Positions 45,001-57,392 of a stretch of DNA of 64,000 nucleotides are shown piece after piece. Every line of letters begins with the position of its first letter. Positions within the stretch are counted from its first letter, which is position 1. The stretch covers positions 62,001 to 126,000 of the forward strand of contig OZ237759.1 of NCBI GenBank assembly GCA_965178125.1, in the 5' to 3' direction. The notes under the pieces are model-generated. The model saw only the letters and a program-made list of their open reading frames with translations, was not told the DNA's origin and ran no database searches. The DNA comes from Bilabrum cf. latius. Its lineage: Eukaryota; Bigyra: Bicosoecida; Bigyra; Bicosoecida. The translations under genes and the position numbers were made by a program.

Positions 45001-47681
45001 CAGCGCTAGGCGGGCCCCCTCCTCCGACGGGGCCTGACAGCCGGCCCGTCGCGGCGAAGTTCACAACTGCCGGCTCTCTGGCCAGCAGCTGCCGCTCGGA
45101 CTTGGTGGGCCGCATGGCGGCAGCGAGCCGCAGCGCGTCCGCATCGCTCATCAGGTCCGGCTCTGACACCGCGCTGAAGGCCTGGCCCTGCACCCCGCGA
45201 GCGGCCTGGTCTACCTCCGCGGCGCCAACGCTTGCAGCGTGTGCGAACATGTGCCGCCTCGTGACCGCCAGACGCACGGCCCGCTCGGCGCGCACGAGGA
45301 GGAAGCGGCACTGGTGCGCCTGGAGCGGCTCCTCGGCCACGGGCAGGCCCAGGCAATCCCTGTCTGTCTGCACCCATCGCTTGGAGCGCATGGTCGCGCT
45401 GTGGTTGTAACGCCGCAGAGTGTCGTTACACAGCCGCACCGCCAGTTCCAGGGTCACCAGCTGCCTCGCGCGCCAAGAGCAGAGCCGGGCCTCTGTTAAC
45501 AGGGGTACCACCGCAGTGCGGAATACTTTGATGACCCGCCGCTTCGTCTCGGCCGATTCCGACACGTCCTCCTCGGCCCCCGCAGGCTCCGACGAGATGA
45601 AGCCGTCGCGCCCCTGGTCCACGCTCTGGTCTGCGAGAGCGTCCCGCTGCACGGCACCCTCGTTCCCAGGCTCATCACCCCGTGCTCCCTCGCCGCTGCC
45701 CAGGCCGGAGCACCGGGCAAGCTCCGCGCACGCCTTTCTGTATAGCTCCCTCCCGCGCCGGCCCAGCCACTCGATGGCATCCACCAGCGCGCCCAGCCTA
45801 GGGTCGGGCGCCATCCCGCCGCCGTCCCCGTCCCAGAACGGCTCCCACTCTCCCAGGTCAGAGGCCTCTGCCTCGGTCCATACAGACTGCGGCTGGCTAG
45901 TGGCCGACAGCAGCCCCTGCCTCACTGCCTGGCACGACTGCCGCAGTCCTCGAAGGGTGAAGAGCTGCCGGGCGGGCAGCGCCTCGTTCGCCTCTGCCAC
46001 AGCCTCCAGGCCAGACACGCCGACGCCGGCATAGGCGTCATCAGTTACCAGCCACGCGTTGACCTGGTCGCGCCACTGCCGCACCAGCTCCATGCGCTCG
46101 CTCACGGCCCCGCCCAGTCCCGCGCGCCAGAACTCGTGCCCGAGCGCAGACTCGCTGAGCCCCAGCTGCACGCGGCCGGGCGGCGCAGGCTGCGCCCACG
46201 CCCGCAGCACGAACGCCGCCTCCCAGGCCCGCGGCAGCTCGCGTTCCCTTAGACGCGCTGCCCTGTGTGCCGCCAGCACGCCCTCTAGGCCCTCCCCCCC
46301 GCGAGCCATGGAGTGGTACAGCCGCTCCAAGTGGGTCCGGGCTGCGTGCTGCTGCACGGTGGTGGCCCCCGACATGAGGCCCAGGGGCCCGGCGCCAGAG
46401 CCAGGCCCCTTCATCCCCAGGCCGCCTGCCCCGTGTCCGCCAGAGGCACCGCTCGAGCCGGCCGCATCCTCGAGTCCCATGGCTGCTCCCTGCACCGCGT
46501 CCAGGCCACCTCCACCTGTGCCTCCGCCGTCCCCACCGCCCTGCGAGGCAGCCAGCCCCGCCGACAGAGCAGAAGCCCCAGCGGACCCCCGAGCAGCTCT
46601 CAGCGCCTCCTGCCGGTGCAGCCTGCGGCGGTGCACCAGCATGTCCGTGACAGTCTGCTGTAGCAGCGCATGCCTGCCCGCCATGTGTGAGGCCGCCAGA
46701 GCAGCGGCCCGCACGTCCCCACGGTGAGCAGCCACGCCCAGCACGCCCTCTGTGCCGAGCTGCCCAGGCAGGCCCGCGAGCCCCCCTGCGCTGTTCTCCA
46801 TGGCGCTCTTGACCACTGGCCCCACCACATCGTGCGCGATGGTTCGGGCCCTCTCGGGGATGCCGGCGGCAGAGGGCTCCACCGGCATGGCCCTGCAGAG
46901 CGCCTGGTAGATGGGTGCCACGCAGCGGCGAGTCTCCTGCAGCGAGTGCAAGAGGTGCCGGATGGCCTCTCTGATGCGCTCGTTCGACTCCTGCCGACGG
47001 GCCAACAGTCCCCGGAGGATGTCTCGAGCTTCCTGCACGGCACGGGAGAGGGGTCGGGGGCGGGATGGGGGGCGTGCAGGAGAGGGAAGAGGGGGCAAGA
47101 TGCAGGGTAAGATGCTGTCGAGGGCACATGTCGGGCAAACCTAAGACGCAAGCGCGAATCAGGATAGATCGAGCTCGATCTGCATCGCTCACCTGCACCT
47201 CGAGGAGGGCGCGCTCCGCAAAGGACGTCTCCTAGCCCCCATGAGTCTCCGAGTACTTTGATGACCCAGGCAGTGCTTGAATTGTTGGTAATGTGTTCCC
47301 ACTGGATGTTGCCTTCAGCACATCATCGCACAGGTCGGCAAGACTGCCTGACCAGACGGCGGGGCCAGCGCCGTCCGAACGTTCCAAGGCCTTGCCAGTG
47401 CTAGCAGCACGCTCTGCAGGTTCATTCGTAGATCCAACCTCGATAAGACCCATAATAGCAGCGGGCGTGGCCGCGTCCGCTGCATCTTCAACGGAAGATT
47501 GCACCAAGTCAGAGCTCCCATCGCTGTCACGTGCTGCCAACAGCTCCAATCTGAGCAATTCAAGCGCGCCACTCAATGCATGCAATCGCTCTGCCCCAGA
47601 TAATTGTGTGTCACTGCTACGTTCTTGCTTAAATTCAGACTAAGCCGCAGTTCCTATTTCGATGCTTCGTACGGATTCCAT
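36095..47681 (-). CDS. giant multi-pass membrane protein, unrecognised
   Basis: Two exons (47681-47193, 47032-36095) give about 3,808 aa ending at TAA 36095-36097. Ten TAGs interrupt it (47640, 47232, 44735, 42803, 40391, 40388, 38936, 38249, 36362, 36152), two of them adjacent. The N-terminal third is helical, Arg/Ala/Leu rich and soluble. Hydrophobic segments appear near 41175-41265, 40985-41055, 40110-40190, 39965-40045, 39570-39630, 39450-39520, 36550-36640, 36385-36445 and 36280-36340, about nine in all, separated by large disordered acidic or Gly-rich loops. There is no signal peptide or known pore motif. A channel or transporter-like membrane protein is possible but I cannot place it in a family. 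No TAA or TGA breaks the frame over 10.9 kb. Confidence 0.8.
40388..40393 (-). other. tandem TAG-TAG inside the giant gene
   Basis: Minus-strand codons read GCG CCC CCT TAG TAG GAA GAG, i.e. APP-QQ-EE. Two adjacent stops are skipped and the frame continues for more than 1,400 codons. Confidence 0.85.
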
Positions 47682-48129
47682 CGCTCGCTCTGCTGGCTGG
47701 CTCTTAAGTGAATAGAGCTGTAGTGCCTAAGGCGCAGGTACACTTTCAAGGAGTTCCCGAGCCGATGGATAAAATACTATTGATACCAACACGAGAAACT
47801 TGTGTGTTGGCTGGGCCGTGCCCTCAATGCGCAGGATCCCCTCTCAACGAACCCAGACATTCGGGGGCGATTTGTAACGTAATGAAACACAATGGGACAA
47901 AGAAAAATCAGAAATCTGGGGCAAAGGATTGCTGATGAGCTGGACACAGAAGTGGACCAATAAACCGTCCCCAAGCTATCTGTTCGCTACCTAGCGTCTG
48001 GCAAGCGCTGGGTACAAGCACAGCTGTGTTGCTTCACGGTACACGATGTCATCGATGTGTTGCGGCACTGTTGCCACATGCACTGCCAGGCAAGCTTGCA
48101 CCGTCGCGTCGATAAAACCAACTACTGGA
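47682..48129. other. intergenic region, 448 bp
   Basis: Upstream of the giant gene. It contains a short plus-strand frame (MGQRKIRNLGQRIADELDTE, around 47890-47960) that ends at TAA and has no supporting context. No RNA gene seen. Confidence 0.35.
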
Positions 48130-48558
48130 TCATTCCCCGGATGAAGAGCCGTGCCTGTGCAGCACCATAGAGGCTGCCCCAGACTCCACCATCACCGACG
48201 TTGCTGATGGCCAGGACAACTGCTTGAACTGGATCACGCGCATGGGTTCCTTGGCAGTGGGTGTCCGCTCCTCATCGCTGTCCACCGTGACCTGTGAAAG
48301 AAGAAGTCGTATCGTCATATTCAATCATCCTCATCACCTTCGAGAACTCACATCGGACCCTCGTCCAATGCTTCATCTATGGCACCCATCGAGAATCCCG
48401 ACTTCAGCCAGGATCATCCAGAAGCATCTAAAACACCCCACGGTGAGGTTGTGGTGCAGCCGGAGCTTCCAGGTCTTGGGCTCGGTCTCTTGAGGAGGTG
48501 AATTAAGTGTCCACTGGCAGTGCCATGCAGTGCGGCAGGACTCAATAACCGGAACCAT
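48130..48558 (-). CDS. possible small two-exon gene, unrecognised
   Basis: A model with exons 48558-48442 and 48291-48130 gives 92 aa ending at TGA. The junction joins KTWKLRLHHNLT to VTVDSDEERTPTAKEP in phase 0, and the codon texture looks coding, but the donor (GTGGGG) is poor and no family is recognised. The terminal exon 48291-48130 is the better supported part. Confidence 0.3.
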
Positions 48559-48661
48559 CGCGCTGCTCCACCAATTTGTGGATCCCCTCTCCTGCTAGCA
48601 TCAAAACCCAGTCGACCCAGCATTATTTGCGTAGTGGTTGATTTGAGTCACGCCTACAGGC

Positions 48662-50788
48662 ATGTTTCGCCGTTTAGGTTTTGCATTGGGCCGGGTGTTG
48701 CGTTCGGCGAGCGCGGTCGCGGCAGCAGGACTGTTTCTGCCGAGATCATTTGGGTTTGATGCGTGGGAGTGCAAGGAACGAAGTCCAGAAGCAGGATCAT
48801 AGCTGCAGTCAAGGTCACCTGAGCGAGTCCTAGTTGACCTGCAGCAATACCTCAAATCGCGAGAGTTACCTGCGGCGGACGGGTCCTCCCGAACATTTCG
48901 GCAAGACCGAAGAGTGCAGAAAGGAGCCATGGTAGTCATGAGTGGGAATGCGCACCCGATTTTGGCGTCTGGCATTGGTGAGAGGCCTGTAGGCTATGCT
49001 AGCATAATTGCATCTTCAAATGCAATTGCGGCCTTTGGTACCCTACAAGAGAAATAAGCTGCATTTGGTGGCATTTAAACATGTTTAATCCATTATACTT
49101 CTATGAATTTCGCAGCTGACGCTCTCGGTGTGCCGCTGGCGGAGAGCAACGCCGGCACATTTGCGGACGGCGAGACGAGTGTCCGACTTGCTGCCAGTGT
49201 GCGCGGGAAAGACGTGTTCATCGTGCAGCCGACTTGTCCACCGGTCAGTGAAAACTTGATGGAACTGCTGCTTATGATCACGGCCGCTCGCCGGGCCTCT
49301 GCCGACTCGGTCACGGCCGTGATTCCATACTACGGCTACAAGCGCGATACTGGTCGTAACTATACGGCCATTGCCAATGAGCGGGCGTGGCTGAGGTCAA
49401 CTCTGCAAGAAGCTGCTTCGGCTCCGGGACGGGGGGACAAGGCCAGGGCCGTGTTTGGCAGCAAGACCCTCCCTGCCTCTCGGTCGCAGGGGCGGCGACA
49501 CAGGGGCAGCCGTCGGAACCTCAAGCAGCCTGAGGGCACCGCTAAAGCCGGCACTGCGGGAGCTGCCACCGGCGGTGGCAAGTAGGAATCTCGCATGGTG
49601 GCAGGACGGGACGGGGGTGGTGCGGAGGATCAGGGGCATGGCAGCGGTTTGGATCCACTGGCAGGGACGGTGCTTCCTCACTCACCGTGGGAGGTGGTGC
49701 TGCAGCTGCGGGCCGAGACAGAAACAGACGATGACGATGCGGAGACCGGCAGGGAACAGCCCGAGAGACACTCGGAGTTCTCGGACCAGGACCGGGACCA
49801 GGACCAGGACCCGAGGGAGGCCACCTTCAGGCACTCGGCCTAGAGCCAGCTAGACGCCCTCAGCAGCGTGCCCATCAGCGCCGCTGATGTGGCACACCTC
49901 CTCGAAGTCGCTGGCGTGGACGCGGTGCTGACCCTGGACCTGCAGCCCCCGGGTAGCGGGCAGGTAGAGGGCTTCTTCTCGCCCCGCACCGCCGTGGAGA
50001 GCCTCCGAGGCGCCCCGCTGGCCATCGACCACATCGTGCGGCATGGGCTGCAGCGGCCCGTTGTGGTGGCTCCCAACGAGACCTGCGTGCACCTGGCCAG
50101 GGACTTCAGGTCCGGCCTGCAGCAGCGGCTCAGGGAACAGGCGGAGGAGGAGGCGGCGCTGGCGGCCCGCCGGGCAGAAGTGCCCCCCGCCGAGGCGATG
50201 GCAGCGGCGCATGCGGTGGGCGAGGCAGCGGCGGAGGCGGTGGGCCTGGCCGTGGTGACCGAGTCCTCCCGCTCCGCGGGGGCCAACAGGTACGAGCACG
50301 AGGGCCCGGGGGAGCACGGCGCCGGCAGCCGGGATGTCCTCACCCTGAGTCTGTTGGGGGATGTGCGAGGCAGGGACGTAGTGGTCGTGGACGACATGGT
50401 GGATAGCGCGGGCACGCTGCTGCGCACGGTGCGGCTGCTCAAGCGCAAAGGAGCGCGGCGGGTGCTCGCCTTCGCGACGCACGGGGTCTTTTCCGGGGAG
50501 GCTCTGCGGAGAATCTCGCAGTCTCCGTTGGAAGAAATGCTCGTGACGGACTCAGTCCCACTCGTTCGCCGGGGAGACGCGCACCAGCGCAAGCTCGCGG
50601 CAGCATCGTGCCGCAAGATTTCGCAGCTTTCTTGCGCACCCTTGCTCGCCGAAGCCATGGCGAGGATGCACTGCTCCGACTCCCTGTAGCACCTCAGGGT
50701 GTACGATGGGGAAAACTACGACCCGTTGCGGCTTTCCGAAGAGTATCCGGCGGCGGAGGGAGACGAAGGTGAAGTGGCTAGGGCGTGA
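48662..50788 (+). CDS. PRPS: ribose-phosphate pyrophosphokinase with large insertion
   Basis: Makes PRPP from ribose-5-phosphate and ATP. Two exons (48662-48977, 49116-50788) give 662 aa, about twice the usual 320. The N-terminus MFRRLGFALGRVLRSASAV looks like a mitochondrial or plastid presequence. The catalytic core starts at MVVMSGNAHPILASGIADAL; blocks SVRGKDVFIVQP, ENLMELLLMI, VTAVIPYYGY, PISAADVAHLLEVAG, VLTLDLQ and the PRPP loop VVVDDMVDSAGTL are present. About 165 low-complexity residues (49345-49860) sit between VIPYYGYKRD and PISAADV, i.e. at the ATP-binding flexible loop. TAGs at 48800, 49583, 49841 and 50687. The stop is TGA at 50786-50788. Confidence 0.92.
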
Positions 50789-51304
50789 TGCATTGCACGT
50801 TTATATTATTTGCTTGTCACCGGTCCAACGTTGATGCGCTCTCACACGGGAGATGAATTTTCAATGAATTAGTCTTTATCCAAACATGCAATTGTTAGTG
50901 TCAATAGTGGGCACGCAATTTCGCTGCCGCAATGCTAGCAAAGCGGGTTCCACCCGAGTACGCTTTCTACGGCCTAGTCTTGTTCAGGGACCGCGACTGG
51001 GGACGCTGTGCCGCTTCCCGTATTAGCAACTATATGAGCCGCTATGCAACGCTTTTGTTGCTGGCTGCTGGAGTGCGACTGTGGCACCCAGGCTGATCTA
51101 CCGTGCTTGTGGATCACGCTGACGGCATGTCGCCAACGAATCCCCTGCTATTTTGGGGCTGCCATGCATCGAACACAGCCATCCGTACAATGAATTGCAT
51201 CATGAGCTCGTGAATTTTCCAGCAAGGCGGGTCGATTTGACATGCGGGTCCCTGAAAGCTTCCCAAGTCACTAATGCTGGACTCCGCGCCCTGTTCGCGC
51301 TTTA
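50789..51304. other. convergent intergenic spacer, 516 bp
   Basis: AT-richer sequence between PRPS and a minus-strand membrane protein. No ORF with coding texture, repeat or RNA structure noted. Confidence 0.4.
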
Positions 51305-51754
51305 TCAAGCCTCCATTGGCACGTAGCCCGCAAGCGTCAAGCCAGTCATGAGCAGAGATGATGCAACCACAAATGCTGCCGCAGAAAACGCCATGTCTCC
51401 CCAGCCGATGCCATGCTGGCGCAGGCGGTACGACGCTTCCCCAGAGGTAACCTTGAAAGAACGGCTCGCAGCCTGTGCGGTTGCCCGTCCCCACACGACA
51501 GCCGCAGCAGCCCCAAAGAAAAATACTAAGGGAAAAAATACCGCCACTGCTGTGTCAATCGGCATGTTGAGGACCTGATTCGTTGGGGGGAAAGCTTCGG
51601 CGGAAACCGCGGGGGCGTAGTTCAAGAGAACTGGAGGCGTCGGCTTGCCTGCGATGTACGAAGACATCACCATAGCGCACAAACCCAGTGCAACACACTG
51701 AACTGTGGCGATGAAGGAATGCCTGCTGATTCCAAAGTACGTGGTTGTCGTCAT
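51305..51754 (-). CDS. small integral membrane protein, unrecognised
   Basis: 149 aa, single exon, TGA stop, no TAG. Hydrophobic segments at residues about 13-35, 68-90 and 118-143 suggest three membrane passes, with a polar loop before the second and a basic loop (RATAQAASRSFKV) after it. The context tells nothing: the neighbour is an SNF1-like kinase whose start is 159 bp away on the other strand. Confidence 0.7.
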   Translation of the reverse strand: MTTTTYFGISRHSFIATVQCVALGLCAMVMSSYIAGKPTPPVLLNYAPAVSAEAFPPTNQVLNMPIDTAVAVFFPLVFFFGAAAAVVWGRATAQAASRSFKVTSGEASYRLRQHGIGWGDMAFSAAAFVVASSLLMTGLTLAGYVPMEA

Positions 51755-51913
51755 GCCTCAAGATTTGTGTTCGACCAAAGCCGCCCCGAAAATTCTTGAT
51801 TTTTGTGTCGGCGTTTTGTAACGAATAGATTTGCACCAGCGACCACTCGTCACATAGAGTGTTGCGACCAAGAGCCGTTGGCGAGCACCCTTTTCTGGTA
51901 ACACGGGCCGGTC

Positions 51914-54900
51914 ATGGCCGCTGCAAGCCTCTTTGGCCAGCGTCCACGCACATCTGTTGGAATACGCTCGCGATACGCTCGTGCTCCGCCGGCTTCTGTG
52001 CGTGCACGGGGAAGCACCAGCCAGTACAAGCGGCGGGTTGGATCAAAGCAGCAGAAATCTCGGTATAGAACGGATGCACCGCAGCAGTCCAGGCGGACTC
52101 GGCAGGAGACAATAACTGGCGATGGTAGTGGCGCAGGGGCGCGCCACGGCGCGCGCAAAGATTCAGCTGGAGTCGCGCCGCCGAAGACGGTCGGCTAGTA
52201 CAAAATTGGTCAGTGAGACACATGCACCCCGGCGTGCTAGCTGGAGTACGGCCGAATGTCCTAGACTGCTACCGGTTGCCTTGGCCTGCCCCGGTATAGT
52301 GCTTCCGTGAAGCTGCCTCGCACTCGAACGTGATCCGGTGCTGCCCATGTCTCATCTCGCAGCACTCTTGGCGAAGGCACGTTTGGAAAGGTAAAATTGG
52401 GCACCCATTTGCTGACTGGAGAGAGCGTTGCCATTAAAGTGCTCATGAAGGAACGAATCAAGACACCTGCCGACGTAGAGCGCGTGGCTAGGGAGATCAA
52501 GATTCTCAAGCGCCTGTCGCACCCGTGCGTCGCGGAGTTGTTCGAAGTGGTCGATACGCAGCACCACATATTGCTAGTGATGGAGCACGTGCCGGATGGC
52601 GAGCTGTTTGGGTACATCTGTCGTCACAAGCGGCTGAGCGAGCCGGTGGCGTGCCGCTTGCTGCACGACATCTGCGACGCCCTCGACCACATCCACAGGA
52701 GCGGTGTCTCCCACAGGGACCTCAAGCCGGAGAACATCCTGCTGCAGAGGAAACCGTCCGGGGGATACCGCTGCAAGCTCATCGATTTCGGGCTGGGAAA
52801 CACCTTCCGGCCGGGGCAGGTGCTCAAGACAGCGTGCGGGAGCCCCTGCTACGCCGCTCCCGAGCTGGTCAAGAACGTGCTGTGTAAGCAATGCAATGCA
52901 ATGCAATGCAATGTGATGCAATTCGGTGCCGTTGGGGGTGCGGTGGAGAGGGGGAGGGGATATATGTGGACACGGAGCCGAGTCTGTTCCATCCGACGCG
53001 AGCCAAACCTCCTCGCCTGCTCGCCTGCTGGCCCCGCTGGCACCTGGATTATTCCAGTGGCCCCGCTCGTGCCTCCTTTATCTTCGAGTCATCCATGCCT
53101 CTTCTCGCTTTGTCTTGCATCTTATCGCAGACGACGGTGCACGCAGCGACATTTGGTCGCTGGGCGTCGTGCTCTTCGCCATGGTGGCCGGCTTCCTCCC
53201 CTTCGAGCACGAAAACACAGCCAAGCTCTACGACAAGATCCTGCACGCGCGCTACTCACCGCCCTCCCACCTCTCCCCCATGTGCAGAGACCTCATCGCG
53301 CGCATGCTCACGGTAGACCCCAGGCGGCGCATAGACGAGGCCGGAATCAGGGCACACCCCTGGTACAGGGCAGTGGACGTGCCCCCGCAGCCCGCACTGC
53401 ACCGCCCCCGCGCCCTGCACGATCTGGACCCCCGTGCGGTGGACGAGGTACTGGCCCTGGGTATCGGGGAGCAGGAGCTGGCAGCGGGGGTGGCTGCCGG
53501 GGCGCACAACCACGCGACTGCAGCGTACGCCCTGGTGAGGCGGCAGCTGGCTGGATCCTCTGGGGATGCCTCCGGGGCGGGGGGCAGGCTGTCGGCCCTG
53601 GAGGGGGCCACCAGGAGCAGGGGCAGACCGAGCACCGCGGATCCCACGGGGGCGGGGTGGGCACCCCGGGGGAGAGAGGGGGTGCCTGCGGGGGAGCGTG
53701 CGCACGTTGCCTCGGAAACAGCCGCGCGTCGGGGGGAGGAGCGCGAGCGAGAGCACTAGGGGGATGTCCGTGGGGATGGGGTGGCGGGCGGTCGGGAGGA
53801 TCCTGGCGATACGGGCTACAGCTCTGTGAGCAGGGCAACGGCCCGTAGCACAGTGGGGGCGGGGGCTGGTGGCACCCGGCCCCGCACTGTGGGCGCAGGT
53901 GCCACCCGGGGTCGTGTTGGGACTGGCACGGACATTTTTGGACGGCGCATCGGGGGTGGGGCGGGAGTGCCTGGCGTGCGGGGTGGTGACCAGACGCAGG
54001 GAAACGGGCAGGTGCAGGGGGGAACACAGCCCTCTGATCGCGGGGCAGGTGTGGCCGCAGATCTGCGGGGCCTCGCTGCCGAGATTAGCCCGGGGTCCAC
54101 CCGAGCCACCAGTCCCAGGGCCCGAGACGTGCTGGATGGGGATGTCTCCGACGAGGAGCAGGACGAGGACAAGGGCGATGGGGGGTCCGTGGCTCGCGGG
54201 GAACATCTCGTCGGTGCGCGGCGAGTGCCGTCACCCGGCCTCAGTCTGGCGGGGGGTCTGCAGGGGGGGCGGCGGGACAGGCGAACCGCAGGAAGGGACG
54301 GAGCCGCAGGGGCGGGGCAGGGGGCGGGAGACAGACCCGTGACCGCTGGAGCCACAGTCATGCGTGGCCGGGCCGGGGGGCGTGCACCCCATCGAGAAGC
54401 GGCCCGTGTATCCGAGAGCAAAGGGGCGAGGGACCGAGGGGAAGGACCCGGCGCGCCTTCCACCTGGGGCTTCGCCGAGGATGCCGATGGAGAGTCGGGG
54501 CAGCCAGTAGAGGCTGGCCTGCGGGAGTCCGCGCTGGGGTCTACCGTGGGTGCTGCCACAACAAGGGGCACGGTGGCGGGGGCTGGAGCTGGAGCTGAGG
54601 TTTTGGAGGATAGTGGGAGGAACGTGCGCTCTGTACTGCTGGAGTCTATGGGGAACACAGAGCTGGAAGCAGGCAGTCGCCAGCAGCAGGAGAGGTAGCA
54701 CCATCAGCAGGCCCCCCCCAGCGGGCACACCCCGCCCCGGGGACTGCCCTCCTCCACGGGCTCCTCCACCTCTGGTCCTGCCGTGCCACTGCCCCAGGGA
54801 CCCCCCTCCTCCCCCTCCTCTGGTGGCGAGACAAGGACCAGAGGAGTGGGCAGCATGGACAGCGTCACCAGGGGGGAAGCTCTCGTTGACACACCGAGAG

Positions 54901-57392
54901 TTGCCACCGCTCCCGGTCCCCTTCCGCACCCCGTGTCCTCCACTGAGAGCGTGGACGTGCGGTCGCCCTCCACCGAGGAACAGGCCCTCGGCAGCGGGAC
55001 GCAGGTGCCAGCGGCAGTTGGGGGCACCACCGACGAGCCGCACTCGCAGGCCCCCGCCTCGAGGGCGCCCCGGCCTCCATAGCCCCGCACCCCTGACCGC
55101 AGGCCCCAGCCGTAGAGCTCCAGCGGATCAGCGCCGGGGCCGCAGCACCGCGCCGCCCGACTGATGCCTCCAGCCGAGCGCGGGGACAGCCAGGCGCGCG
55201 GGGCAGTGGGCAGGCATCGACCGGGGCGGCGGTTGGTGCTCCGTTCCGGTCGGGATGATTCGGCTGATGGCACCGATCGGGAGCATGAGCCGGGAGAGGC
55301 GACACAACTTGAAGGAATGGAAGCGGGAGGCGCCGCATCCCCTGGTGCAGTTGGGGGGTTCAAGTCGATGACTCCAAAGGGAGACTCGAGCACCCGGCGG
55401 AGGGTCGGGTCCCAGGACTGGGCCTTGCCGTCAGACAGGCACGGGCACGGACAGGGGCGCGGGCCCGGCGAGCAGACCCATGCAGCAGCCAGCGGCAGCA
55501 GACAACCCCCGTCCCCGAGTGCAGCGCGGCACCTGCGCGGAATCGGTATGCAGATGCAGGGTCCGGTAGCTCGCCAGCCGCTGCGAGCGTGGGACGACGA
55601 GGCGCCCTCGTCACATCGAGAGGGTGCCGCAGCCGCCGCCGTGCCATTGACCGATGAGCAGCAGGCCGGCGTGCCTCCCTTGCCCATCGGGCCATGGGCT
55701 GCCCCCGAGGATGCGTCTGCGGGCATGGTCAGAGGGGAGCGGGCGGTGCACTCGGCTCGGGCTCCGGGGCATGGCCACGCGCGGGGATAGAGCGGAGAGA
55801 GCCATGGGAGTGGGGAGTCGGGGCACAAGAGTGCGCGGGCGAGGCGGGGCCAAGGGTACGGACAGGGACAGGGGCAGGGACAGGGAGGGAGGAGGAGGAA
55901 GGGCTCGCCCCGGGCCGGAGCTCTACTGGCTGGCCCGTGGGCGGGCGTGTCTCGCAAGGTGGTCGTGCCCAAGCCAGGGCACCAGGGGGGGTACGGGTAT
56001 GTCCGCTCCTCCGGGTATGGCCAGGGCCAAGGCAGGAAGGGACAGCATGAGGGAGATGAAGACGAGGATCTCGGTATCGGTAACGATCGGTCACAAGTAG
56101 GTCTGGAGTAGAGTGAGAGAGGCCCGAACTAGTCATCCAGCCGCAGTCGGAGTCGCAGGGGCAGCGGGCGCAAGAAGGCCCGCAAGGCCTCGGGTAAGGG
56201 TAAGGGCAGCCGGTCGGTATCTCCTCGCGCGCGGGGGCGGGCCGCCGGGCCTAGGAGGGATCGGCTGTCGTCCATGGGCAGCCAGCAATCTTCGAAGGAG
56301 AGCGCGCTGTCACATGGACAGGGGCAGGGGCAGGGGCGAGGGCAGGATGTGGCCGCGGGTGGGCGAGGCATCGCGGCCCGGGCCTCGCCGAGGGCGCAGG
56401 CGGCGCTACCGGGGGGCCGGCGGGCCCGTTCGGTGTCCCCTAGGGCGCGGCGGGGGGCAGAGTCGGGGGTCGGCTGGAATGGCCCTCGGGAGCAATCGGC
56501 AGACGCAGAAACGTACCATCGGCCTGGCAGCGCGCGAGCATTGGAGGACCGGGGGAGGCAGCGGGCCCTGCGGCAGAGGCAGGCGCTGCATGTGGCCGCC
56601 TCGAGGGCCCCTCCAGGGGTGGAGGTGCGGGGGACATCCTCGGGACACGCTGCATTTGTGTATCCGAGTCGGGGAGCCGCGGGCGGCCCCGGGCCCAGCG
56701 TGCCCGGTACAGGTGGAGGAATCGGAATCGGAATCGGCGCGGGGCGGTACTCGGCATACGGGGGCGGTCCCCATGGTGGGGTCACGCCCGGGTCCTCGTT
56801 CGCCCCGGGGTCATTGGGGCTGCCGGGGGGCAGGCGGGTGATGCCAGCAGCAGCAATCGCTGCCTCCAGGGGGGCAGCAGAGGCAGGGGTGCCCAGCCAG
56901 CACCGCACGGATGTGGGTGCGCGGACGGGGGCTGGCATGCCCAGGCCGCCGGTACGGGCGGGTGCGGGTGCGGGTGCAGGGGCGGGGGCTGGTGGAGGGA
57001 CCGGGCATGCAGGGGCGGGGGGCCGGCCTGGGCGGCGCCTTGTGTCAGCGGGAGGTCGGCGACCTGGGCATGGGGCGGGTGTGACGAATGCGAGCCGCCC
57101 ACAGACGTCTCACGGGCACCACCACGGGCACGGGCATGGGGCTGGTCCGTGGGTGCCCTCGTCACACGGAGGGGGCGGCCCGACGAGGGTGCAGGAAGTG
57201 ACTCCCTGGGGAACAGAGGCGATCGGGAGCAGCAGAAACTAGTAGGCAGTGGGCGAGGACTACAGACTCGTGGTGGGGGGCGGGCAGGACGGATCGGGCA
57301 CGGGCAAAGGAGCTGCTTCGCGACTGATGGCTAGGCCGGGGGGGAGGGACAGCGGCGGGACGGGGGGGACGTACAGTGCCGTGGTCCATTGA
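51914..57392 (+). CDS. SNF1: SNF1/AMPK-alpha-like Ser/Thr kinase with giant disordered tail
   Basis: Energy-sensing CAMKL kinase. Three exons (51914-52212, 52363-52883, 53131-57392) give about 1,693 aa against about 550 for AMPK alpha. A basic N-terminus leads into QYKIGHTLGEGTFGKVKLG, VAIKVL, HRDLKPENILL, DFGLGN and the activation loop LKTACGSPCYAAPE with the LKB1-type Thr; the fold ends at about 53360, followed by a UBA-like segment (VDEVLALGIGEQEL..ATAAYALVRRQL). From 53530 on there are about 1,280 residues of Gly/Arg/Ser/Pro-rich disorder with SR-like and GYGQGQGQ stretches. Ten TAGs occur: 52196, 53757, 54696, 55080, 55113, 55788, 56109, 56130, 57240 and 57243. The stop is TGA at 57390-57392. 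Intron 2 carries an AATGC pentamer repeat. Confidence 0.88.
52888..52920 (+). repeat. AATGC pentamer repeat in kinase intron
   Basis: Five to six AATGC units directly after the GTAAGC donor of kinase intron 2 (52884-53130). Confidence 0.85.
57240..57245 (+). other. tandem TAG-TAG near the kinase C-terminus
   Basis: AGA AAC TAG TAG GCA GTG GGC; the frame continues 48 more codons to TGA. The tail has no homology, so this site alone could also be a true end under another code. Confidence 0.55.

Noticed and set aside
47885-47960. Possible SNARE-like exon (GQRIADELDTEVDQ)
   Set aside because: Ends at TAA after a few residues with no splice donor and no upstream exon; too short to support.
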